From assembly GCA_963640745.1 (NCBI GenBank), contig CAVIBB010000113.1, positions 1 to 6,625 on the forward strand: DNA of 6,625 nt, read 5' to 3'. The notes below the pieces were generated by a model. It was not told the origin of the DNA, did not search any database, and worked only from the letters and a program-made list of their open reading frames with translations. Each line of letters starts with the position of its first letter. Positions within the stretch are counted from its first letter, which is position 1. Shown one piece after another: positions 1 to 6,254 of the stretch. A program made the translations under genes and the position numbers. Origin of the DNA: Paratractidigestivibacter sp963640745 (GTDB taxonomy: Bacteria > Actinomycetota > Coriobacteriia > Coriobacteriales > Atopobiaceae).

Positions 1-28
1 GCGCTAAAGATCGTAATCTGATCGAATC

Positions 29-55
29 GGGCCGTCCCTCGGGGCGGCCCTTTTT
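29..55 (+). terminator. Rho-independent terminator upstream of rnhB
   Basis: A nine-pair G/C-rich stem (29-37 with 42-50, one G-U pair) closes a CTCG tetraloop (38-41) and runs straight into five T residues (51-55), the classic intrinsic terminator form. It most likely ends the gene upstream of the window. One reading frame has TAA at 5-7 and another TGA at 19-21, so the upstream gene could end in the first 21 bases. rplS often precedes rnhB and would fit, but too little sequence is present to tell. The T-run ends 4 nt before the rnhB ribosome-binding site. Confidence 0.85.
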
Positions 56-69
56 ACTAGGGAGACGAT

Positions 70-861
70 ATGCCCGGCACTCAAGCGCGCTTGTCTTCGG
101 CGAAGGAGATCGCGGCGCTTCTTTCTGACGCACCCGAGCACGAGGCGCGCGAGATGATCAGCCGCTACGCGGACGACCCCCGCAAGCAGGTCCAGAAGGC
201 AGTGGCTTCCGCCGCCCGACGGCTGGAGAAGGCCGAGGCCGAGCGGACCCGCGTGCAGGGCATGTATGACCTGCAGCGTGAGCTCGGCGGCGAAGGCGTG
301 GTCATCGGCGTCGACGAGGTCGGGCGCGGCTCCATCGCCGGGCCGCTCACGGTATGCGCCGTTGCCTTGCCGTATGACCCGGTCATTCCCGGCATCAACG
401 ACTCGAAGCAGCTCACTCCTTCTAAACGCGAGATCCTTGCCGCCCAGGTCGCGGACGTGGCGCTCGCCATCGGAATCTGTCACATCGAGCCCGCCTCCAT
501 CGATGCCGTCGGCATGGCGCAGGCTCTGCGCATGGCGATGTCCGGCGCTATCGAAGACGCGGGGATCGAGCCCGACTGCGTCCTTATCGACGGCAACCCG
601 ATGCATGTTCACCCCAAGGAGAAGACCCTGGTTAAGGGCGACTCGCGCATCGCCTCCATCGCCGCGGCCTCCATCGTCGCCAAGGTGACGAGGGACCACA
701 TCATGATTTCTTATGACGAGGAGTACCCGGAGTATCACCTCGCCGAGTGCAAGGGGTATGCGTCGGCAGACCATATCGCCGCCATAAAGGCCCATGGCTT
801 GACTCCGATACATCGTTTCTCGTTCTGTGGGAATTTCCTGGAGACCCCCGCCCTCTTCTAA
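70..861 (+). CDS. rnhB: Ribonuclease HII
   Basis: Cytoplasmic endonuclease that cuts RNA in RNA/DNA hybrids and starts removal of single ribonucleotides misincorporated in DNA, using Mn or Mg ions. The 263-residue protein carries the family signature VDEVGRG at 81-87, with metal ligands D82 and E83. The other two acidic ligands are D174 (LIDG) and D191 (KGDSR), followed by IAAASIVAKVTRD at 197-209. The C-terminal region reads KGYASADH then PIHRFSF, where many homologues have HKGYGT..H then HR.SF. Residues 1-75 are an N-terminal extension absent from the short E. coli enzyme. Its DPRKQVQ at 36-42 resembles the extension I recall in Bacillus subtilis RnhB, so the length is normal for that subgroup. 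The ATG at 70 has GGAG at 61-64, five bases away. There is no space for a promoter between the terminator and the start, so expression probably relies on transcription from upstream. Confidence 0.96.
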   Translation: MPGTQARLSSAKEIAALLSDAPEHEAREMISRYADDPRKQVQKAVASAARRLEKAEAERTRVQGMYDLQRELGGEGVVIGVDEVGRGSIAGPLTVCAVALPYDPVIPGINDSKQLTPSKREILAAQVADVALAIGICHIEPASIDAVGMAQALRMAMSGAIEDAGIEPDCVLIDGNPMHVHPKEKTLVKGDSRIASIAAASIVAKVTRDHIMISYDEEYPEYHLAECKGYASADHIAAIKAHGLTPIHRFSFCGNFLETPALF

Positions 862-875
862 TCTGCGCGTTTTTG

Positions 876-921
876 AACCGTGGACGGCTTTGGGCGGTGC
901 CCCCGCGTCAAAATCACGGTT
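876..921 (+). repeat. Nested inverted repeat after rnhB
   Basis: Arms AACCGTG (876-882) and CACGGTT (915-921) are perfect complements. Inside them GACG (883-886) faces CGTC (906-909), and GGGC (892-895) faces GCCC (899-902) across a GGT loop. Together they could form one long interrupted hairpin in DNA or RNA. It begins 14 nt after the rnhB stop. No T-run follows directly, so it is a weak terminator candidate at best. It could instead be an mRNA 3'-end stabiliser, a dispersed intergenic repeat or part of a switch with the next inverted repeat. Confidence 0.55.
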
Positions 922-940
922 GTTGAAAACTACTTTTGAC
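907..940 (+). repeat. Inverted repeat GTCAAAA / TTTTGAC
   Basis: GTCAAAA (907-913) and TTTTGAC (934-940) are perfect 7-base complements separated by 20 bases, inside the most AT-rich part of the window. The left arm shares bases 907-909 with the preceding nested hairpin, so the two folds compete. The TTGACT at 936-941 could also be a -35 element, but no acceptable -10 lies 15-19 bases downstream. Function is unknown; an operator or an attenuator arm are both possible. Confidence 0.45.
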
Positions 941-953
941 TAGCCGAATCCCC

Positions 954-1008
954 GTTAGATTCCGGTTAGATTGCTGCAAGATTGCGGTAATTCTGCGGTA
1001 AGTCGCGT
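954..1008 (+). repeat. Degenerate 11-bp tandem direct repeats before yraN
   Basis: Five successive 11-base units fit one pattern: GTTAGATTCCG (954), GTTAGATTGCT (965), GCAAGATTGCG (976), GTAATTCTGCG (987) and GTAAGTCGCGT (998), roughly G-T-A-A-G-A-T-T-G-C-G. The preceding 11 bases, GCCGAATCCCC (943), match weakly. Exact sub-repeats at an 11-base period are GTTAGATT (954, 965), AGATTGC (968, 979) and TGCGGTAA (983, 994). The array ends 46 bases before the yraN ATG. Eleven-base spacing places units on one face of the helix, as for OmpR/PhoB-family response-regulator boxes, so a cooperative activator or repressor site for the yraN-comM-dprA operon is plausible. That role is inference. Confidence 0.5.
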
Positions 1009-1053
1009 CTGTCATGCTCTCCTCCCGTTTGTTTTGCGAAGGAAGGAGTGCCC

Positions 1054-1566
1054 ATGTGCGATGAATGCCAGTATGCCCCGGAGCTCGAGTTCGAGGAGTC
1101 CTACGACGCGCCCGTCGAAGGCCTCGGCGTTTCCAGGTCGTTCTACCTCTTGCCTGAGGACAGCTACAGCTCGCCCCGTCCCATCGGCGAGCTGTCCAAG
1201 CGGGAGGTCGGGCTTTTGGGCGAGGAGTTCGCCGCGAAGTTCCTTGAGGACGAGGGCTTCGACATCCTTGAGCGCAATTGGCGCTGCAGGAGGGGAGAGG
1301 CTGACATAGTCGCCGAAAGCCCCGAAGGCGCGCTCACGTTCGTCGAGGTCAAGACCAGGCGCTGTGTGAATTCGTTCACGGACTGCGCCCCCGAAGAGGC
1401 CGTCGGCACCGAGAAGCAGGCCCGCTATGCGAAGCTAGCCGAGATATATCTTGCTGAGCACAGCCTGAACATGCCGGTTTGCGTGGACATCGTCTCCATC
1501 ATCCTCGGCGACGACGGCCGTGCGCGCCTGCGCCTCATTACCGGCTCGATCTTCATCGACCTGTGA
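1054..1566 (+). CDS. yraN: YraN family (UPF0102) predicted endonuclease-like protein
   Basis: Small protein of the UPF0102/YraN family, which has a restriction-endonuclease/Holliday-junction-resolvase-like fold; its biological role is not firmly established. The core lies at about residues 50-170: G-LLGEEFA-KFL (53-64), RNWRCRRGEADIVA (74-87, with E82 and D84), and FVEVKTR (96-102), giving a PD-(D/E)xK-type set D84/E98/K100. TEKQARYAKLAEIYL (119-133) matches the family helix. The protein has 170 residues against roughly 110-130 in many homologues; the excess is an acidic N-terminal extension (1-48) that starts with a CDEC pair (C2, C5). I chose ATG 1054 because AGGAG (1044-1048) sits five bases upstream; a GTG at 1048 is in frame but overlaps that site. 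Its TGA overlaps the comM ATG, so the two are probably co-translated and may act together on DNA junctions. Confidence 0.9.
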   Translation: MCDECQYAPELEFEESYDAPVEGLGVSRSFYLLPEDSYSSPRPIGELSKREVGLLGEEFAAKFLEDEGFDILERNWRCRRGEADIVAESPEGALTFVEVKTRRCVNSFTDCAPEEAVGTEKQARYAKLAEIYLAEHSLNMPVCVDIVSIILGDDGRARLRLITGSIFIDL

Positions 1567-3050
1567 TGGGGACCTCGATCTCGGTACGCTCGGCCTTTAT
1601 CCGCGGCATCGAGGCGCTGCCCGTGACCGTCGAGGTCGGGACGACCGGCGGCGTCCCGGGGTTCATCTTCGTGGGAAACCCCGAGAGGCAGATCACGGAA
1701 TCGGCTTCTCGCGTCCGTTGCGCGCTCGGTGCGTGCGGCTACGAGATTCCCCAGGTGCGCTTTACCATCAACCTCTCCCCGGGCGACACAAAGAAAACGG
1801 GCACCGGGTTCGACCTGCCCATAGCCGTTGCGGTCCTCATCGCCTCCAAGCAGATACCTGCCTCGGTGGCCGATTCCTCCATCTTTGTTGGCGAGCTCAA
1901 TCTGGACGGCTCCGTCGAGCCGGCCCGCGGGGCGGCCGCCTTCGCCGTTCTCGCTGCCGAGCAGGGGCTCGATCTGGTGGCGTCCTCGCGCACGGCGGCG
2001 CCGGGGCCCTATGCCGAGCGTATTCTGGGCCTGGACTCCATTGGCCAGCTGAAGCAGGGCCTCTCTGCCGTTAGGCCGCTTTCCGCGCTCCCGGAGGCCG
2101 CCGAGCACGCCTCTGCCGCCGAGGGGCTGGACTACGCCGACGTTATCGACCAGGACATCCCCAAGCGGGCGATGGTGATAGCCGCCGCGGGGCGCCACGG
2201 GATGCTGATGGTGGGGCCTCCGGGTTCGGGCAAGTCGATGCTTGCCAAGCGGCTCCCGACCATATTGCCGTCGCTTACGCCTGAGGAGCAGGCCGAGGCG
2301 CTGCTCATCCATTCCGTCGTCGGTCAGCCCACCGAGTCGCTGGCCGCCGGCATCCCGCCGTTTAGGGCCCCCCACCACACCATATCCATCGGCGGGCTCG
2401 TTGGGGGAGGGCGCCCGGTCCAGCCAGGGGAGCTTTCGCTGGCGGATAAAGGGGTCCTTTTCCTCGACGAGCTCCCCGAGTTCGCGAAGAACGTGCTGCA
2501 GTCGATGCGCCAGCCCATAGAGGACCACGTGGTGAGGCTCGTCCGCGTCGACGGTGTCTACACGTTCCCGTGCGACTTCCAGTTGATCGCCGCGGCGAAC
2601 CCGTGCCCCTGCGGGCACTTGGGCGACCCGGGCCACGAGTGTATCTGCAGCGCGGGCGCCGTCCAACGGTATCAGGGCAAGATCGGCGGGCCGCTCATGG
2701 ACCGCATTGACGTCGTGTGCGACGTCGCGAGGCCCAGCGAGAAAAGCGTCATCCGCGGCGGCAAGGGCATGGGCTCGGCCGAGATGAGGGAGCTCGTGGT
2801 GAACGCCCGGGAGTTCCGCACCTGGAGAGAGCCTCGCGAGGAAGGACGCACCGGGCCGGGAGGGGCGATTCTGGAGGACGGGGCGCAGAGGCTGTTCGAG
2901 AGCTATGCGGAAAGGCTTCGGCTCGGGGGCCGCGCGATCGTCAGGGTCGCGCGGGTGTCTCGCACGATCGCCGACCTCGCCGAGCACGTGCTCGTTCAGG
3001 AAGAAGACGTTGTCGAGGCGCTCGGGTTCAGGTCGCGGGCGAAACTTTAG
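1566..3050 (+). CDS. comM: ComM/YifB family AAA+ ATPase (Mg-chelatase-like)
   Basis: AAA+ protein of the YifB/ComM family. ComM of naturally transformable bacteria is a hexameric helicase that drives branch migration while incoming DNA is recombined; in non-competent hosts the role is less clear. Residues 1-170 form the Lon-protease-like N-terminal domain (VEVGTTGGVPGF at 22-33, NLSPGDTKKTGTGFDLPIA at 69-87). The ATPase core follows: Walker A GPPGSGKS (217-224, K223), Walker B GVLFLDELPEF (296-306, D301/E302), NPCPCG (345-350) with N345 as likely sensor 1 and C347/C349/C359/C361 as a probable metal cluster typical of the family, then GPLMDRID (375-382) with R380 as likely arginine finger. The C-terminal helical domain spans about 400-494. 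The length, 494 residues, is normal. ATG 1566 shares its A with the yraN stop and fits where family homology begins. No Shine-Dalgarno precedes it, so translation is probably coupled. A longer in-frame reading from 1479 exists but lies inside yraN. Confidence 0.95.
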   Translation: MGTSISVRSAFIRGIEALPVTVEVGTTGGVPGFIFVGNPERQITESASRVRCALGACGYEIPQVRFTINLSPGDTKKTGTGFDLPIAVAVLIASKQIPASVADSSIFVGELNLDGSVEPARGAAAFAVLAAEQGLDLVASSRTAAPGPYAERILGLDSIGQLKQGLSAVRPLSALPEAAEHASAAEGLDYADVIDQDIPKRAMVIAAAGRHGMLMVGPPGSGKSMLAKRLPTILPSLTPEEQAEALLIHSVVGQPTESLAAGIPPFRAPHHTISIGGLVGGGRPVQPGELSLADKGVLFLDELPEFAKNVLQSMRQPIEDHVVRLVRVDGVYTFPCDFQLIAAANPCPCGHLGDPGHECICSAGAVQRYQGKIGGPLMDRIDVVCDVARPSEKSVIRGGKGMGSAEMRELVVNAREFRTWREPREEGRTGPGGAILEDGAQRLFESYAERLRLGGRAIVRVARVSRTIADLAEHVLVQEEDVVEALGFRSRAKL

Positions 3051-3059
3051 GAGGCGGGT

Positions 3060-3956
3060 ATGTCTATTGACGAGAGCTGCTGGGAGTTACGGCTCGGCGA
3101 GGGCGGATACCCTACGCGATTCCTTGACCTGGCCAATCCTCCCCAGGTCATATACGGTCGCGGGGATCCGCTCTGCCTCGAGGGGGCGTTTATCGGCATC
3201 GTGGGGGCAAGAAGGGCCACACCTTACGGCCTCGCCATCGCGGGCCTTGCCGGGCGCGTCGCCGCCGAGGGCGGGGTGGGAGTGGTGTCCGGCGGCGCGA
3301 TGGGTTGCGACGCCGAGGCGCAGCGTGCCGCCCTCGACCGCGGCGCCCCGACGGTGGTCGTCTCGGGCGTCGGCGCCGATTGCGTCTACCCTGAGACGTC
3401 GCGCGACGTGTTCGAGCGCGCCGTTGCGTCGGGAGGGGCCGTCATCTCGGCCGAGCGGTGGGGGGCGCCCCCGCGGCGCTATGCCTTCCCAAAGCGCAAC
3501 GCCCTCATAGCCGCGCTCTGCCGGAGCCTCATCGTCACGGAGGCGGGTTACCGGTCGGGCACGTTGAGCACGGCGGACGCGGCCATCGAGCTCGAGCGCT
3601 CCGTCTACGCGATTCCCGGTCCGATCTTCTCGCCCAATTCCCGAGGCACGAACATGCTCATTTCCGAGGGGGCCCAGATCCTGTTCGACGAGCAGTCCCT
3701 CATGAACGCCATCGCGCTTGATTTCGGGTTCCTGCTCATGCAGGAAGAGGAGCGCCGCGAGGACGACCCCGTCATGCTCGCCCTGCTCGGCTCGCCGCTG
3801 CGGCCTGAGGAGCTCGCGTCCTCCCTGGAGCGCGATGTGCTGGCCACTCTGCGCATTCTTGCGGACTATGAGGCCAGGAACCTCGTGGAGCGTTTGCCCG
3901 ATGGCAAGTACTCGCCCTCAAAAGTCTATTTCTTGGGTCACAATAAGGGCCTATGA
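3060..3956 (+). CDS. dprA: DNA-processing protein DprA (Smf), short form
   Basis: DprA/Smf binds single-stranded DNA in the cytoplasm, protects it and loads RecA during transformation. A Rossmann-like core starts at YP (17-18) and shows IYGRGD (31-36), IVGARRATPYG (47-57), VVSGGAMGCDAEAQRAAL (75-92), YPE (110-112), ISAERWG (129-135), FPKRNALIAAL (143-153), VTEAGYRSGTLSTA (159-172) and IPGP...GTNMLISEGA (185-205). Residues 237-295 look like the C-terminal winged-helix domain. At 298 residues it lacks the N-terminal helical (SAM/HhH-like) domain of typical 360-380-residue homologues. Several core motifs differ from consensus: SGGAMGCD for SGlAxGID, AQ for AH, RNALI for RNRII. Still, the fold and order are unmistakable. 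The ATG at 3060 follows a perfect AGGAGG (3049-3054) that overlaps the comM stop, leaving a 9-nt gap. Whether this host is naturally competent cannot be told from the window. Confidence 0.92.
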   Translation: MSIDESCWELRLGEGGYPTRFLDLANPPQVIYGRGDPLCLEGAFIGIVGARRATPYGLAIAGLAGRVAAEGGVGVVSGGAMGCDAEAQRAALDRGAPTVVVSGVGADCVYPETSRDVFERAVASGGAVISAERWGAPPRRYAFPKRNALIAALCRSLIVTEAGYRSGTLSTADAAIELERSVYAIPGPIFSPNSRGTNMLISEGAQILFDEQSLMNAIALDFGFLLMQEEERREDDPVMLALLGSPLRPEELASSLERDVLATLRILADYEARNLVERLPDGKYSPSKVYFLGHNKGL

Positions 3957-3994
3957 AAAGCGTCGCGCTCGATGCGCGGAAAGGATTTTTCTGA

Positions 3995-5314
3995 ATGCAA
4001 AACAAGGTCACGGTCATCGGAGCCGGTCTTGCCGGCACTGAGTGCGCGCTACAGCTCGCAAAGAGGGGGGTGCAGGTGGAGCTCTTCGAGCAGCGCCCCG
4101 TGCACGCCTCGCCCGCGCATCACACCGACCGTTTCGCCGAGCTCGTGTGCTCGAACTCGCTTAAGTCCACGAAGCCGGATTCCGCGGCCGGTATCCTCAA
4201 GGCCGAGCTCACCCGCATGGGCTCTTTTCTGCTCGGTTTTGCCCGCGAGGCCGCTGTTCCCGCGGGAGGAGCCCTCGCCGTCGACCGCGACCGTTTCTCC
4301 GAGCTTGTCACTCAGGCCGTCGAGGAGAACCCGTTCATCTCGGTGACCAGGGCCGAGGTCGCCGAGATTCCCGAGGGTCCGTGCGTGATCGCGGCAGGGC
4401 CGCTGTGCTCCGACGCCCTCTTCGCGAGCATCGAGGCCGCGGTGGGCGCCGAGCACCTCTCGTTCTTCGACGCCGCGGCCCCCATCGTCGATGCGGAGAC
4501 GATCGACCGCTCAATCGTCTTTTCCCAGTCGCGCTATGAGGAGGGGGTGGGCGACTACCTCAACTGCCCCATGAACAAGGAGGAATACGAGGCCTTCATC
4601 GATGCTTTGCTCGGTGCTTCTCGCGTGATTGCCCGGGACTTCGAGCAGAAGGACCTGTTCTGCGCCTGCCAGCCCGTCGAGGAGGTGGCCCGCACGGGGC
4701 GCGACGCCATCCGCTTCGGCGCCCTCAAGCCCGTGGGGCTCACTGACCCGAGGACCGGCCACCGGCCGTGGGCAGCGGTCCAGCTGCGCGCCGAGAACGC
4801 CTCGGCCGCGGCCTACAACCTCGTGGGCTTCCAGACGAACTTGACCTGGCCCGAGCAGCGCCGCGTCTTCCGGATGATCCCGGGTCTTCAGAACGCGGAA
4901 TTTCTCCGCTACGGCGTCATGCACCGCAACTCCTTCGTTGATTCCCCCCACGTGCTCGACCGCACGTTCAAGATTCCCGGCACCGAGGCGCGCCTCGCGG
5001 GCCAGATCTGCGGCACCGAGGGCTATGTCGAGGCCATCGCCTCGGGGCTTCTCGCCGCGCTCAACACCTATGCCGAGCTCATCGGCGCCCCCGCGGTCGA
5101 GCTTCCGCTCACGGGAAGCCTCGGATCGCTCGCCGCATACGCCACCGATCCTCAGACCAGGGATTACCAGCCCATGCACGTCAACTTCGGCATCTTCCCG
5201 CCGCTTTCCGAGCATGTGCGAGACAAGGCCAAGCGTAGGCAGGCGTATGCCGATCGAGCGGCCGCCGATCTGGACGCGTATCTTGCGGGCCGCGGGGACC
5301 TCGGCCTCTCGTGA
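3995..5314 (+). CDS. trmFO: tRNA (m5U54) methyltransferase TrmFO, folate/FAD-dependent
   Basis: Flavoprotein that makes 5-methyluridine at position 54 of the tRNA T-loop, taking the carbon from 5,10-methylene-tetrahydrofolate and using reduced FAD, in contrast to the SAM-dependent TrmA. The FAD-binding GAGLAGTE motif is at 9-16. The two family cysteines are present: C52 in LVCSNSLKS (50-58) and C225 in FCACQPVEEVA (222-232), the latter matching the F-x-G-C-x-P-I-E site of relatives. GLTDPRTGHRPWAAVQLR (248-265), YNLVGFQTNLTWPEQ (274-288), YGVMHRNSF (306-314) and GQICGTEGYVEA (336-347) are all family blocks. The length of 439 residues is normal. ATG 3995 has AAGGA at 3981-3985, nine bases away. 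It lies 38 nt after dprA; in Bacillus subtilis topA sits between the two homologues but is absent here. Its TGA overlaps the GTG of the xer gene by 4 nt. Confidence 0.97.
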   Translation: MQNKVTVIGAGLAGTECALQLAKRGVQVELFEQRPVHASPAHHTDRFAELVCSNSLKSTKPDSAAGILKAELTRMGSFLLGFAREAAVPAGGALAVDRDRFSELVTQAVEENPFISVTRAEVAEIPEGPCVIAAGPLCSDALFASIEAAVGAEHLSFFDAAAPIVDAETIDRSIVFSQSRYEEGVGDYLNCPMNKEEYEAFIDALLGASRVIARDFEQKDLFCACQPVEEVARTGRDAIRFGALKPVGLTDPRTGHRPWAAVQLRAENASAAAYNLVGFQTNLTWPEQRRVFRMIPGLQNAEFLRYGVMHRNSFVDSPHVLDRTFKIPGTEARLAGQICGTEGYVEAIASGLLAALNTYAELIGAPAVELPLTGSLGSLAAYATDPQTRDYQPMHVNFGIFPPLSEHVRDKAKRRQAYADRAAADLDAYLAGRGDLGLS

Positions 5315-6222
5315 GCCAGCTCGATGACTGCATAGACGCCTTCGTCTCGCAGCTCCAAGGCGTGCGCGGCCTCTCTGGCAACACCGAGCGCGGCTACGAG
5401 TCGGATTTGCGGGCGTACGCGCGCTGGTGCGCGGACAACTCGGTAGACCCTTTCTCGGTCTCCCACGCCGACCTGCGCGCGTATCTGGCCTATCTCTCCC
5501 GCGCGCGTTATGCGACGACGACCATCAATCGGCATCTTTCGGCCATCCGCGGGCTCTATAGCTGGATGGGCGCGCACGGCTATGAAGTGAGCGGGGCCGC
5601 GTCGGCGCTGGCCAGCCCCAAGCTGTCGCGCCGGCTGCCCAAGACCATGAGCGACTCCGACGCGGCGCGACTCATGGACTCGTGCGACATTCAGAACGGG
5701 AAGGGGCTGCGGGATCGGGCGTTTCTCGAGCTTCTTTACGCGTCCGGCGCGCGAGTCTCTGAGATCTCGGGCCTGGACGTCGCGTCCGTCGATTTTGCCT
5801 CCGCCCAGGTGAGGCTCTTCGGAAAAGGGGAGAAGGAGCGGGTCGTCCCCGTCTACGAGCTCGCCCTCGATTGGGTAGGGCGCTACATCGCCGAGGCGCG
5901 GCCCGCCCTTCTCTCGCACGCAAAGAAGGACCGGGACGATTCGGCTCGCGCCCTTTTTCTCTCGTCTCGCGGCAACCGCATGTCCGCCGACGCCCTGCGC
6001 GACGTCTTCGAGAGCCGCGTCGCGGCCGCGGGGCTCGACTCGTCGCTCACGCCCCACGCCATGCGCCATACGTTCGCGACCGAGCTTCTTTCTGGCGGGG
6101 CGGACCTCCGCAGCGTCCAGGAGCTCCTCGGCCACGAGAGCCTCTCGACGACGCAGGTGTACACGCACCTCTCCGTGGAACGGCTCAAAGACGCGGCGCG
6201 CGCCGCCCACCCGAGGGCATGA
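5311..6222 (+). CDS. xerC: Tyrosine recombinase XerC/XerD
   Basis: Site-specific recombinase expected to act with a partner at dif to resolve chromosome dimers at division. The 303-residue protein has the usual two domains: a SAM-like core-binding domain (about 1-105, with RGLSGNTERGYESDLRAY at 19-36) and a catalytic domain (about 110-303). All catalytic residues are visible: R148 (SGARVSE), K172 (FGKGEKER), H249 and R252 (TPHAMRHTFAT), H275 (LLGHESL) and the nucleophile Y284 (QVYTHL). Length and the placement after trmFO match codV (a XerC) of Bacillus subtilis, hence the symbol, but XerC and XerD cannot be separated safely from one protein. The GTG start at 5311 overlaps the trmFO stop (GTGA). 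Only a weak purine run (GGGGA, 5294-5298) precedes it, so translation is probably coupled. It is not flanked by phage or integron genes, so a housekeeping Xer is more likely than an integrase. No dif site was recognised. Confidence 0.93.
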   Translation: MSQLDDCIDAFVSQLQGVRGLSGNTERGYESDLRAYARWCADNSVDPFSVSHADLRAYLAYLSRARYATTTINRHLSAIRGLYSWMGAHGYEVSGAASALASPKLSRRLPKTMSDSDAARLMDSCDIQNGKGLRDRAFLELLYASGARVSEISGLDVASVDFASAQVRLFGKGEKERVVPVYELALDWVGRYIAEARPALLSHAKKDRDDSARALFLSSRGNRMSADALRDVFESRVAAAGLDSSLTPHAMRHTFATELLSGGADLRSVQELLGHESLSTTQVYTHLSVERLKDAARAAHPRA

Positions 6223-6254
6223 GGTGTGGCGAGGCTGTGTGTCCAAATTGCGTC

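Noticed and set aside
4..813. Minus-strand open frame opposite rnhB
   Set aside because: No family resemblance, and it runs through the terminator region; rnhB carries all catalytic motifs.
1048..1053. GTG start for yraN two codons earlier
   Set aside because: It overlaps the AGGAG ribosome-binding site, whereas ATG 1054 has ideal five-base spacing.
1479..1565. Upstream in-frame extension of comM
   Set aside because: The extra 29 residues are Arg/Pro/His-rich, lie within yraN and precede the normal family start at ATG 1566.
1425..2987. Long minus-strand open frame opposite yraN/comM
   Set aside because: It mirrors the codon phase of a high-GC gene on the other strand, its product is Arg/Gly-rich with no recognisable family, and comM below it has full domain support.
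3960..3990. Terminator-like hairpin and T-run between dprA and trmFO
   Set aside because: The stem is five pairs with a wobble, the T-run is ten bases away, and the ribosome-binding site of trmFO lies between them.
5311..6222. Integrase of a mobile element
   Set aside because: Length, motifs and the trmFO neighbour fit a housekeeping XerC/D; no attachment repeats, tRNA target or phage genes are seen.
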